64,000 nt of DNA, from NCBI GenBank assembly GCA_905221605.1, contig CAJNDS010001835.1, forward strand, positions 389,101 through 453,100, read 5' to 3'. Position 1 is the stretch's first letter. Each line of letters starts with the position of its first letter. A program made the position numbers and the translations under genes. Of the stretch, positions 55,463 to 64,000 are shown piece after piece. The stretch comes from Symbiodinium natans (Eukaryota > Sar > Dinophyceae > Suessiales > Symbiodiniaceae). The notes beneath the pieces are model-generated. The model saw only the letters and a program-made list of their open reading frames with translations, was not told the DNA's origin and made no database searches.

Positions 55463-58400
55463 TTACAGCTCCGAGAAGACCTCCTTGGCCGCGGCAATAG
55501 TTTTCCTTGGCATTCTGCGACGAGCTGGTAAGAAACGGGTAAGAAACTATCCGGAGTCTGCTTGGCTTATCTTGCTTCCGAGCCTCTCAATGTCCTCCTC
55601 TGTGTGAGCAAGGGATGTGAAGCCCGCTTCGTACTGGGACGGTGCCAAGTAAACCCCCTTGTCAGGGAACACACGTGACAGGGGCCTGTCCTGTGAATTG
55701 GCAGCTTCTGCAGGTTACTAACATGGACACTGCGAACCTTCTTCAGCATCATTCTATGCCACTTGGCAAACTTCTCGGTGTCACTCTTCGTGGCATCCGC
55801 AAAGCACGTAACAGGACCCTCGCAGAAGAAGAAGCCAAACATGCCGCTGATGTGGCCACCGCAGACCTGCAAATGCCAACGCGCGTCTGCGCCACAGAGT
55901 CGTGCAGGCTGCGAGCCAGAGACCACACAAGTGGACTAAGCATGTGCGATCAAGTCTTGAGGACTTTAAGATGCAGCATCCAACAAACTGTATTTCTACC
56001 ACCGGCCTGGTGTCCGTGCTCTCGCGCTGCATCTAGGATACCTGGGCTGCAAATGAGCCCGAGAAAGCACGTTACGTTTACCTTGTCCTCGCTCGGCACC
56101 TCCAAGATCCTCCAAGCTACCGTTGATGAGCTTGCCGGTGAGCTTGTCTAGGTGCTCATAGCTGCCAGGCTCCTTCAAAGCAATCTCCTATTGTGGTTCA
56201 ACAAGCTAGTTACAGCCTGCGTCAGCTCAGTAACTCAGTAGAAGCCAGCTCCTTCAGCCTCTTGAGCGTCTCGATTCCCGCTGTCATAGCAAGAGGGTTG
56301 CCACTGAGTGTTCCAGCCTGGTACATGGGCCCTGCAGGCGCCACCATCTCCATGATGTCCTTGCGGCCACCGTACGCGCCCACTGGCAAACCGCCGCCGA
56401 TGACTTTGCCTCATGTCAGTATCAGGATACGGTCAGCCGCGGATTCGGAAACTGGAAACACGCGGATTCGGAAACTGGAAAACCCTGATTCTGGAAACTA
56501 CAAAACGCGGATTCGGAAACTGAAAACGCGGATTCGGGAAACCAGGATTCGAGAAACCAGCTGATTCAGGAAACTGGAAAACACGGATTCGGAAACCAGC
56601 TGATTCAGGAAACTGGAAAACGCGGATTCGGAAACTGGAAACCGCTGATTCAGGAAACTGAAAAACGCGGATTCGGAAACCAGCTGATTCAGGAAACTGG
56701 AAAACGCGGATTCGGAAACCAGCTGATTCAGGAAACTGGAAAACGCGGATTCGGAAACCAGCTGATTCAGGAAACTGGAAAACGCGGATTCGGAAACCAG
56801 CTGATTCAGGAAACTGGAAAACGCGGATTCGGAAACCAGCTGATTCAGGAAACTGGAAAACGCGGATTCGGAAACCAGCTGATTCAGGAAACTGGAAAAC
56901 GCGGATTCGGAAACCAGCTGATTCGGAGGAAACTGGAAAACGCGGATTCGGAAACCGCGGATTGGAGGAACCGGATTCGTGTGGATTCCAATTACCGGAT
57001 CGGGCGAGCCCAAAGCAGCCGTGTCCTGGATGATAGCGCATCCTCCCCCCCCCCGACTTTCAACAGGCTATACCCCAATGCTTTGTCCTGGACGCTATCA
57101 TCCCCCCTCCCCCCCCCCCCCAACCCCCCGCAACCCCCCTCCCCGCCCCCCCCGCGACACCCAGTTTCAACAGGCTGGAGCCCAATGCTGTTGCTTGAAG
57201 GGCTGCTGGAGCCCAATGCTGTTGCTTGAATGGTTAGTGTCACAAAGCAGCCTTGTCCTGGACGCTATCATCCCCCACCCCCACCCCCCGACACCCAGTT
57301 TCAACAGGATGGAGCCCAATGCTGTTGCTTGAAGGGCTGCTGGAGCCCAATGCTGTTGCTTGAATGGTTAGTGTCACAAAGCAGCCTTGTCCTGGACGCT
57401 ATCATCCCCCCCCCCCCGACACCCAGTCCAGGCTGTAGCCCATTGCTGTTGCTTGAAGGCTGCTGGACCCATGCTGTTGCTTGAATGGTTAGTGTCCACA
57501 AGGCATTCCCTTGTCCTGGACGCTATCATCCCCCCCCCCCCCCGCACCGACACCCTTTTTTCAACCGGCTGGAGCCATGCGGTTGCTTGAATGGCTGCTG
57601 GAGCCACTGCTTTTTGCTTGAAGGGTTATTCCACAAGTTCAGCCCTTGTCCTGGAGCTATCATTTCCCCCCCCCCCCCCCGCCCCGCGACACCCAGTTTC
57701 AACTGCTGGAGCCCAATGCTGGCTTGAAGGGCTGCTGGAGCCAATGCTGTTGCTTGAATGGTTAGTGTCACAAAGCAGCCTTGTCCTGGACGCTATCATC
57801 CCCCCCCCCCGAGACCCAGTTTCAACAGGCTGGAGCCCAATGCTGTTGCTTGAATGGCTGCTGGAGCCCAATGCTGTTGCTTGAATGGTTAGTGTCACAA
57901 AGCAGCCTTGTCCTGGACGCTATCATCCCCCCCCCCCCCGAGACCCAGTTTCAACAGGCTGGAGCCCAATGCTGTTGCTTGAATGGCTGCTGGAGCCCAA
58001 TGCGCTTGAATGGTTAGTGTCACAAAGCAGCCTTGTCCTGGACGCTATCATCCCCCCCCCCCGAGACCCAGTTTCAACAGGCTGGAGCCCAATGCTATTG
58101 CTTGAATGGCTGCTGGAGCCCAATGCGCTTGAACGGTTAGTGTCACAAAGCAGCCCCCCACATTTCAACAGGCCCGAATCGCGCGGTTTCCTGAATCGCA
58201 TGGTTTCCTGAATCGCGTGGTTTCCTGAATCGCGCAGTTTCCTGAATCGTGCAGTTTCCTGAATCGCGCAGTTTCCTGAATCGAGCAGTTTCCTGAATCG
58301 CGTGGTTTCCTGAATCCGCTGGTTTCCTGAATCGCGCAGTTTCCTGAATCGCGCAGTTTCCTGAATCGCGCAGTTTCCTGAATCGCGTGCTGTCAGTTTC

Positions 58401-59752
58401 CTGAATCGCGCGGTTTCCTGAATCGCGTGTTTTCAGTTTCCTGAATCTTGTGGTTTCCTGAACCGCGGTTTCCTGAATCGCGGGAAAACAGTTTCCTGAA
58501 TCGCGCAGTTTCCTGAATCGCGTGGTTTCCTGAATCCTGGTTTCCTGAATCGCGCAGTTTCCTGAATCCTGGTTTCCTGAACCCTGGTTTCCTGAATCGC
58601 GTCCAGTTTCTGAATCGCGCATGGTTCTCAGGATACAATCCAGCCACATCTAAACCGACACAAACCATCCGCCTATGTTTGGCTATTGCAACAAGGCAAG
58701 GCGCCCATGGTGGTGACATCTGGAGTCACGCCGAAATGCTCCTGAGCACCGCCATAGGCAATGCGGAAGCCGGTCATCACCTCGTCAAAGACAAGCAGCG
58801 CACCATACTTGGTGGTCAGCTCCCTGAGTCCGACCAGGAACTCCTTGGTGGGCGGGATGAAGCCCGAGTTACCGACGACCGGCTCCAAGATCACAGCCGC
58901 CACCTCATTCTCCTTGAGAAGCTCCTCCACGGACTCCAGGTTGTTGTACTGAGCGCAAAGCGTGCTTGTGGTGGCCCCCTTAGGAACACCTGGAGAATCG
59001 GGCAGCCCAAGGGTCGCGACCCCAGAGCCAGCCTGTACCAGGAAGGCATCCCCGTGGCCATGGTAGCAGCCCTCAAACTTGATGACCGTGTCCCGCTTCG
59101 TGAAAGCACGGACGAGGCGGAGCATGCCCATGCAAGCCTCCGTGCCGCTGTTGGTGAAACGCACCATCTCCACAGAGGGCACAGCGTCGATCACCATCTT
59201 GGCGAGCTCGTTCTCGAGCGCGCAAGGAGCGCCAAAGGAGGTGCCCTTCTGCATCTGTTCGTTCAAAGCCTTGAGCACGGTGTCATCTGCATGTCCGATG
59301 ATGGCTGGGCCCCAAGTTCCCACGTAGTCAATGTACTCGTTACCGTCAACATCCCATGCATAGGCACCTTTCACACGATCAAAGACAATTGGATTGCCTC
59401 CAACTGACTTGAAGGCACGAACAGGGCTGGACACACCTCCTGGCATGAGTGTCTTTGCCTCAGTAAAGACTTCTTCAGACTTCACAGTGTCAAAGCCACC
59501 GCGGGCTTTTTGCTGCGTGCGTGCGCGGCGGCTCTTGCCAGCACCCGCCGCAGCAACTGCCATGCCTGCCGCAGCAGATGCCAAGACAACAGTCGAGGAA
59601 CCGGTCGAGGCCGTTGAGGGCGATGCCTGGCTCGTAGGGTGGGACGCCCTGAGGCGTCCTCGGCCATCTTGCACCCCTGGTGTTGACACAAAGGCAGTCT
59701 GCAGCGCTGCACCGGCACCAATTGCGCAGAAAGCCGCAATCTCAGTCTTCAT
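55463..59752 (-). CDS. hemL: Glutamate-1-semialdehyde 2,1-aminomutase, plastid-targeted, six exons
   Basis: Converts glutamate-1-semialdehyde to 5-aminolevulinate, the committed precursor of heme and chlorophyll, using PLP. The in-frame model has exons 59752-58705, 56409-56252, 56172-56100, 55886-55738, 55657-55584 and 55505-55463; total 1,545 nt, 514 residues. The start ATG at 59752 was chosen because a likely spliced-leader acceptor (TGCTTCGTAG) lies 5 nt upstream. Residues 1-20 are a signal peptide, AFVSTPG follows, then an S/T-rich stretch, a second hydrophobic segment (54-72) and KSRRAR: the peridinin-plastid class I leader. Enzyme motifs: [37 protein letters not shown]. The PLP lysine (Lys351) is in [15 protein letters not shown], the second codon after the first splice. 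The C-terminal motifs [12 protein letters not shown] and [13 protein letters not shown] are intact. Introns: GC-AG, GA-AG, GT-AG, GT-AG, GC-AG. The exon 3/4 join is the least certain. Confidence 0.95.
56430..56980. repeat. Satellite 1 in GSA intron 1, 39-bp unit
   Basis: Tandem 39-bp units holding two related halves, GATTCAGGAAACTGGAAAAC and GCGGATTCGGAAACCAGCT. The centre (56650-56930) is nearly perfect and the edges are degraded. The period is a multiple of three, so all minus-strand frames stay open and mimic a 13-residue protein repeat. Confidence 0.95.
57025..58155. repeat. Satellite 2 in GSA intron 1, about 125-bp unit with poly(C)
   Basis: About eight to nine units. Each contains TCCTGGACGCTATCATC, a C-run of 9-15, CCCAGTTTCAACAGGCTGG, and two copies of GAGCCCAATGCTGTTGCTTG, then GGTTAGTGTCACAAAGCAGC. 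Unit length varies (about 120-135 bp) with the C-run and small deletions; the last three units are the most alike. Confidence 0.95.
58165..58625. repeat. Satellite 3 in GSA intron 1, 17-bp unit
   Basis: About 25 units of GTTTCCTGAATCGCGCA and close variants, a few shortened to 11-14 bases. The core GTTTCCTGAATC is the exact reverse complement of GATTCAGGAAAC in satellite 1. Confidence 0.95.
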
Positions 59753-59859
59753 TTTGGCTACGAAGCACAAACTGAGGTTGCCAGTATGCAAAACTTCTAC
59801 GCTATGGTCAGCTATCTTGAACCACAGCATGGACAAACACCACAATGCAGATGCGATTC

Positions 59860-60490
59860 GGCACGCTCTCCGTGAATCGCATGAACCTGCACAACAAGGA
59901 CCCTGTCCTGTGGCGACATTTCGTGCACCTTCTCCATGACAGCCGATTCCAGCCGAGCAAGCAGAGGTGCATCAGACCTCACCACAGCTCAGCTTCCCTT
60001 TCTCGCTCAGTGTCTCCTACACTGTCTCCTACAGTCAAACCGCATCGAGCACATGACACCTGAAGCCTTGCAAAAGCCCAGCAGGACGTTGTGAGCCTTG
60101 GCAGAAGCGGGGAATGTGACTTAAGAATGATTACAACGAGTCCAACGCAGACAGTCGCCATCCAGTACTTTAGGAAGCAATGACCCCAAATCCCCTCGAG
60201 TGGGACACGTGAAGCGTCGCAAATGTCAGAACGACTAAGTCCGAGGCTAAGTAACCATAATTTTTCGATCTACAGAGTGCCGGCCGGTTTGCATGCTCAT
60301 AGTGCACAAGTTCACTACTGAGGACAGAACTGGCACAAATCCATATCTCCACTTGGCCTTCAGGAATGCACGCACACATGCACGCGCAACGCACGTGCAA
60401 TTGAAAATGCTGTCGGGCGCTCCGGGGTTTGATGAAGGAAAAAAGAAGCTTAAGCATTGGCCTAGAACAGGCATACACATTGGGGCGCAC
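59860..60490. other. Upstream of the GSA gene, no recognisable gene
   Basis: No coding segment I recognise. Short direct repeat GTCTCCTACACT / GTCTCCTACAGT at about 60011-60035. Confidence 0.4.
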
Positions 60491-60594
60491 CACCCTACCC
60501 CACAGCTGAGCCAACTGCATCAGACACTTTCGGTAGATTTCCAACATGTTGCTGATTCTCCGGTCCTGCAGACGCAATTAGCAACACAGGGCTC

Positions 60595-61190
60595 CTTCCA
60601 GCTTTAGCCATGTACTCATGGTCCTTGCCATTGGTCTTGAAGTGGGGATCACGTGCCAGCTTCTGAAGCGCCTTGTAATCTCCATCACTTTCACATTTTT
60701 CGCGACAGCATATCGAGATGCAAAGGGCACCATTGCTGAAAAACGGCGAGATACATCCAATATGCTTGACTTCAAATCCCATCTAGCAAAGGTCCGAACT
60801 GCCACAGCTCCATCAAGTTTCACGTGGTCGCCGCAGTAGTCGGCCACCTTCAAGATCTGACCGGCCTGTTCTGATGCGGCGTATGAAAAACCAGCTGAGC
60901 TTGATGTGAAAAAATGCATGAAAAGGAGGGTTTTGCCCGCCCGAGCCTTCGAACCAAACAAAACAAAAACAATGAAGCCTGCAAGTGACATCAAAACAGA
61001 AGCAAGCCCGGCATGAAGCCTCGCATTGGGCAAGTTGTTGCTTCACCTCCGCTTGGCTGCTAAAGAAACATCCGGGAACGTAAAGCATGCTTCGGTCACC
61101 ATGCTTGTGAACCGGCCAGAAATGCTGAGACTCCCACCCTGTGAGAGATTTCTCGATTCGCTGCCCCACCACGCAAACTCCGCATGGCTC
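60595..61190 (-). CDS. Unrecognised multi-exon gene
   Basis: Three coding-like minus-strand segments in different frames: about 61165-61035 (contains FWPVHKHGDRSMLYVPG and SSQAEVKQQLAQ), about 60885-60785 (QILKVADYCGDHVKLDGAVA), and about 60755-60605 (GCISPFFSNGALCISICC, then ESDGDYKALQKLARDPHF, ending near MAKAG). The spacing fits exons with introns of 50-150 nt. No family is recognised. It lies directly upstream of the GSA gene, same strand. Confidence 0.45.
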
Positions 61191-61219
61191 CCACCTGCCA
61201 TGTCCAACGAGCTCCACGT

Positions 61220-62005
61220 GACAGTCACGATCGCTGGTTTTGACTCGAACTAAGTTGTGAGCCTGGCTGGCCTCATGACAGCAGGAAGAAGCACACGGTG
61301 TCGAAGAGGTTGCGTGCCCTATTGATGCACACGCAAGCTCTTTTCAATGATCGTAATCTGCAAACCAATGGCTTCGCCAATTTCGGAGTGTGTAGCGCTA
61401 TTTTTGCCTGCAAACATTGATTCCGACTGTGCGTCCAATGCGTCCTTCGGCACCGCCCTGCACTGTGAGTCGTTCAAAAACAAACACTTGTGTTTCACAT
61501 GAAACATCGTGCAATGTTTGACATGAAGGGTCGCACTTGTGCCACATTAGCTGCACCCTGCCTGCTCATCGGCTCACAGCTCAGCTGCCGGCTGCAAGCG
61601 CATCACCACAGTTGTGTCATCACGTTGTGGCATTGGAGCATCTCCCTGCGCAAACCCTTGGCCGCAAAGTTTCACAACAATTCTACATGCAAGCTCCTCT
61701 TCTCAAAACCATCCCAAAAAGGTTGACCATGCGAGGGTTACATCAACCGAGTTCCAAGCGCGTGAACTGAAAGCTCCTTCCACAAATGCAGGTCTTGCAT
61801 TCCGGATCTGCCGAAAGCAAGGGGTGACGGCTTGTTGTGCTGAGAATCTGGCGTTCAAACTGGTATGCCACCGCTGCTGACGGACGCGATGTTGTCCCCA
61901 GCAGTCTGGCACGACTTGCGGCCGCACATAACTCAGAGGCATGGTCAGACAACACGCTGTCCTGCATCCCAATGAACGAATGCCATTTGGTGAAACTTCT
62001 TGGGC
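61220..62005. other. No recognisable gene
   Basis: Short frames on both strands only. Confidence 0.4.
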
Positions 62006-62150
62006 ATGGTGTAATGCCGCTTCTTTTTGCCGACGATTGTTCCGTATATATCGTTTTCGCCACCTGGCGTTGCGGACATCAATCATCTGCACCACCTTTT
62101 GAAACAATGAAGACACCAAAGCAATGGCTTGAATAAAACTGAATTTGTGT
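62006..62150 (+). pseudogene. Possible reverse-transcriptase scrap
   Basis: GVMPLLFADDCSVYIVFAT resembles RT palm motif C with its Asp pair, and NKTEFV about 30 codons later resembles the segment that follows the palm. Stops lie between. The match is short, so this is a suggestion only. Confidence 0.25.
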
Positions 62151-62283
62151 GATCTTTGACTTGGGTATAACAGAAGAATTTTGGATGAAAACTAGAAACC
62201 ATGACATGTTCTCACCTTATTTGCTCCAAAGCGCCAACTTTGGGCGAAAGCTTACAGAGATTGTCAAACGTCCCGAAGCACTG

Positions 62284-62305
62284 GGGTTCAGGGTTTAGGG
62301 TTTAG
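62284..62305 (+). repeat. Telomere-like GGGTTTA motif
   Basis: GGGTTCAGGGTTTAGGGTTTAG: three units of the plant/dinoflagellate-type telomere repeat TTTAGGG, one changed. Confidence 0.8.
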
Positions 62306-62892
62306 AGAAGGTGGACGGGTTGATGTCCATTGTGGGTTTGCCCCTTTCCCTTCTTTTGGTTCAAGGTTCCCTCATAAAGTAACCAGCCGGGAAAAAAAAA
62401 TGCCCGTATTCATATGGTTACGGGCTACCAAGAAAGTTGTGGGCTTATGGCAGTGAAGCTCTTCGACATGCATATGTGCCCCTGGCGCGCTACACCAGTG
62501 CCAGCACCCCCTGGATCAATGAAGGCGACATACCGGCAATCTTGAACTGCTCTCACCTGGACTTGACAGAGGCCGTGCTCGCTTTGCTTCTGTGATTTTC
62601 ACACATGCAGACAATGCCACAATGCCACGCATGCGATGTCAACGCATGACAGACAGTCAGCACCTAGCCGCCCAATCCCAAACAACCTCGACCCAATTAA
62701 GAGAAACTTGACTGTACGTGTGCCGCACAGGACCTAGAAGCTTGAGACACGATTCCACGGATTTACCGGGTTGGAGTTTTCTTTTTTTGCGGTGACCCAG
62801 TTGCAAAAAGATTGAATACGGCAACTGGATCGGGTCCTTCTGTTTTTGCGTTGAAGAGGACAAGCACGCCCAACGTAGGTCACCTGACGTTG

Positions 62893-63102
62893 AAACCCAG
62901 ACCCTAGACCCAAAACCGTAAACCCGAGACCCTAAACCTAAACCTTGTTGAGAGTTTTCGGTTTATGCAAGCAAGCCCCGTGGCGAGGTCCGTAACGGGG
63001 AGCACGATCCGCATATTCCGCATTTTAACTCATCCTAGATCCAATGCCGAATTTCTGGCCTGAAAAAGCCCTCAAACCCAGAACCCGAACCCTAAACCTT
63101 AA
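62893..63102 (-). repeat. Degenerate telomere-like CCCTAAA motifs
   Basis: At 62893-62944 and 63072-63102, clusters of CCCTAAACC, CCCTAGACC, AACCCGAGACC and AACCCGAACCC. They are diverged TTTAGGG repeats in the opposite orientation to those at 62284. Confidence 0.7.
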
Positions 63103-63105
63103 GGA

Positions 63106-63600
63106 GAATGGGCCCCCCCCCCCTTTGGGCAAAGGGGGGCTTCCCCCCTTTAAGCCCCCCTTAAGCCCCCCTTCAAAGGGGTCCCTGCAAAGGGGGTCCC
63201 TTCGGGGGGGGCGGGGGGGGCAAAGGGTCACAGCCCTTAAGCCCCTTTAAGCCCCCCCTTAAGCCCCCCTTTAAGCCCCCCCTTAAGCCCCCCTTTAAGC
63301 CCCTTAAGCCCCCCCCTTAAGCCCCCCCTTAAAGCCCCCTTTAAGCCCCCTTGAAGCCCCCCCCTTCAAGCCCCCCCTTAAAGCCCCCTTTAAGCCCCCT
63401 TGAAGCCCCCCCCTTCAAGCCCCCCTTTAAGCCCCCCTTTAAGCCCCCCTTTAAAACCCCCCCTTTAAAGCCCCCTTAAAGCCCCCCTTTAAGGCCCCCC
63501 CGTTTTAAGGGGCTTAAAGCCCCCCCTTTAAGCCCCTCTTTTTAAGCCCCCTTAAAGCCCCCCCTAAAGCTCCCCCCTGAAGCCGCAACCAAGCCCCCCC
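63106..63600. repeat. CCCCTTAAG satellite
   Basis: Tandem AAGCCCCCCTT / CCCCTTAAG units of 10-13 bp with variable C-runs. CTTAAG palindromes recur throughout. No coding content. Confidence 0.93.
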
Positions 63601-64000
63601 CTCTGTGGAGGGTTTAGGCAGCATTTTAAGAGGCCTAATACTTGCTGGGCCTTTGGGCAGCAATTTAAGAGGCGTAATACTTGCTGGGCCTTCTGCGGAG
63701 GGTTTAGGCAGCAGTTTAAAAGGCCTAATACTTGCTGGCCCTTTTTGGAGAGTTTGGGCAGCAGTTTAAAAGGCGTAATACTTGCTGGGCCTTCTGCGGA
63801 GGGTTTAGGCAGCCGTTTAAGAGGCCTGATACTTGCTGGGCCTTTTGTGGAGGGTTTGGGCAGCAGTTTAAAAGGCGTAATACTTGCTGGGCCTTCTGTG
63901 GAGGATTTAGGCAGCAGTTTAAGAGGCCGAATACTCGCTGGGCCTTTTGTGGAGGGTTCGGGCAGCAGTTTACGACGTCTAAGAGGCTTAATACCTGCTG
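63601..64000 (+). repeat. 51-bp tandem repeat, two unit types alternating (102-bp higher-order repeat)
   Basis: Eight units, each ending AATACTTGCTGGGCCTT; spacing of that landmark is 50-51 bp except for one 39-bp unit. Type 1 reads GGGTTTAGGCAG then AGGCCTAATAC, and type 2 reads GGGTTTGGGCAG then AGGCGTAATAC. The types alternate through the array. It continues beyond the window edge, so the true length is unknown. Confidence 0.93.

Noticed and set aside
55749-55943. The plus-strand frame over this interval as a separate gene
   Set aside because: The minus strand here is an exon of GSA aminomutase with the [12 protein letters not shown] motif.
56433-57041. Long minus-strand frames (202 and 171 codons) with a 13-residue repeat
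   Set aside because: The 39-bp satellite unit is a multiple of three and lacks stops, so several frames stay open at once. It lies inside a GSA intron.
58165-58625. CRISPR-like appearance of short repeats
   Set aside because: There are no spacers; units are head to tail and diverged. The genome is eukaryotic.
58143-58649. A 168-codon frame of SGN/QET-like repeats
   Set aside because: It is a translation of the 17-bp satellite in the same intron; the 17-bp period does not keep frame from unit to unit.
58679-59407. A 242-codon plus-strand frame
   Set aside because: Antisense shadow of GSA aminomutase exon 1.
59745-59762. CATTTTGGCT on the plus strand at the GSA start, resembling the spliced leader
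   Set aside because: Only ten bases match, on the strand opposite to the gene, and TCAAG does not follow. Taken as chance.
1-64000. tRNA, rRNA or other structured RNA genes
   Set aside because: I saw none by eye, but I could not run a covariance search, so absence is not shown.

Overview
The window looks like nuclear DNA of a dinoflagellate, probably a photosynthetic, peridinin-type one. Four things point that way. (1) The first 17 bases at 40023-40039 match the 3' part of the conserved dinoflagellate spliced leader. (2) A glutamate-1-semialdehyde aminomutase gene carries a plastid leader of the peridinin type: signal peptide, S/T-rich stretch, second hydrophobic segment, then Arg/Lys. (3) Introns can be placed exactly by reading frame and protein similarity, and many use GC or GA instead of GT at the 5' site. 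(4) Genes are sparse and repeats are plentiful, including TTTAGGG-like telomeric motifs. The species cannot be named from the sequence.

Every host gene I can support lies on the minus strand, read from right to left. From the right: hemL/GSA aminomutase (59752-55463, six exons, 514 residues); an unrecognised gene (33050-32623); a fibronectin-III gene at 34.4-34.9 kb; an intronless MGT-like UDP-glycosyltransferase (32114-30717); a Sel1-repeat gene (29500 to about 28020); a second fibronectin-III gene (about 27165-24450); a Gly/Lys-rich gene (23105 to about 21830); several unrecognised genes between 18.6 and 14 kb; an EF-hand fragment (13.0-13.2 kb); an unrecognised exon at 9.4-9.7 kb; an intronless GT47/exostosin glycosyltransferase (7420-5675); and unrecognised coding stretches at 1.3-4.4 kb. 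These gene products have no obvious shared pathway. Their common orientation fits the one-directional gene arrays known in dinoflagellates.

From 40.0 to 53.2 kb the window is a graveyard of non-LTR retrotransposons. A full-length LINE (A, plus strand, 40024-47413) is bounded by a perfect 17-bp target-site duplication. It begins with a spliced-leader relict and ends in a TCAC tail. A second member of the same family (B, about 42849-46193) sits inside its reverse-transcriptase gene. A third, 5'-truncated member (E, about 52330-53237) ends in a (CA)n tract. Between them lie fragments of an unrelated RT family on the minus strand (47.7-52.1 kb), with a GTACGG satellite and a perfect hairpin at 49.2-49.6 kb.

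Satellites shape the rest. The first GSA intron (2,295 nt, against 78-213 nt for the others) consists almost wholly of three tandem arrays, two of which share a core in opposite orientation. The right end of the window (62.3-64.0 kb) holds telomere-like motifs, a CCCCTTAAG array and a 51-bp array in which two unit types alternate, giving a 102-bp higher-order repeat.
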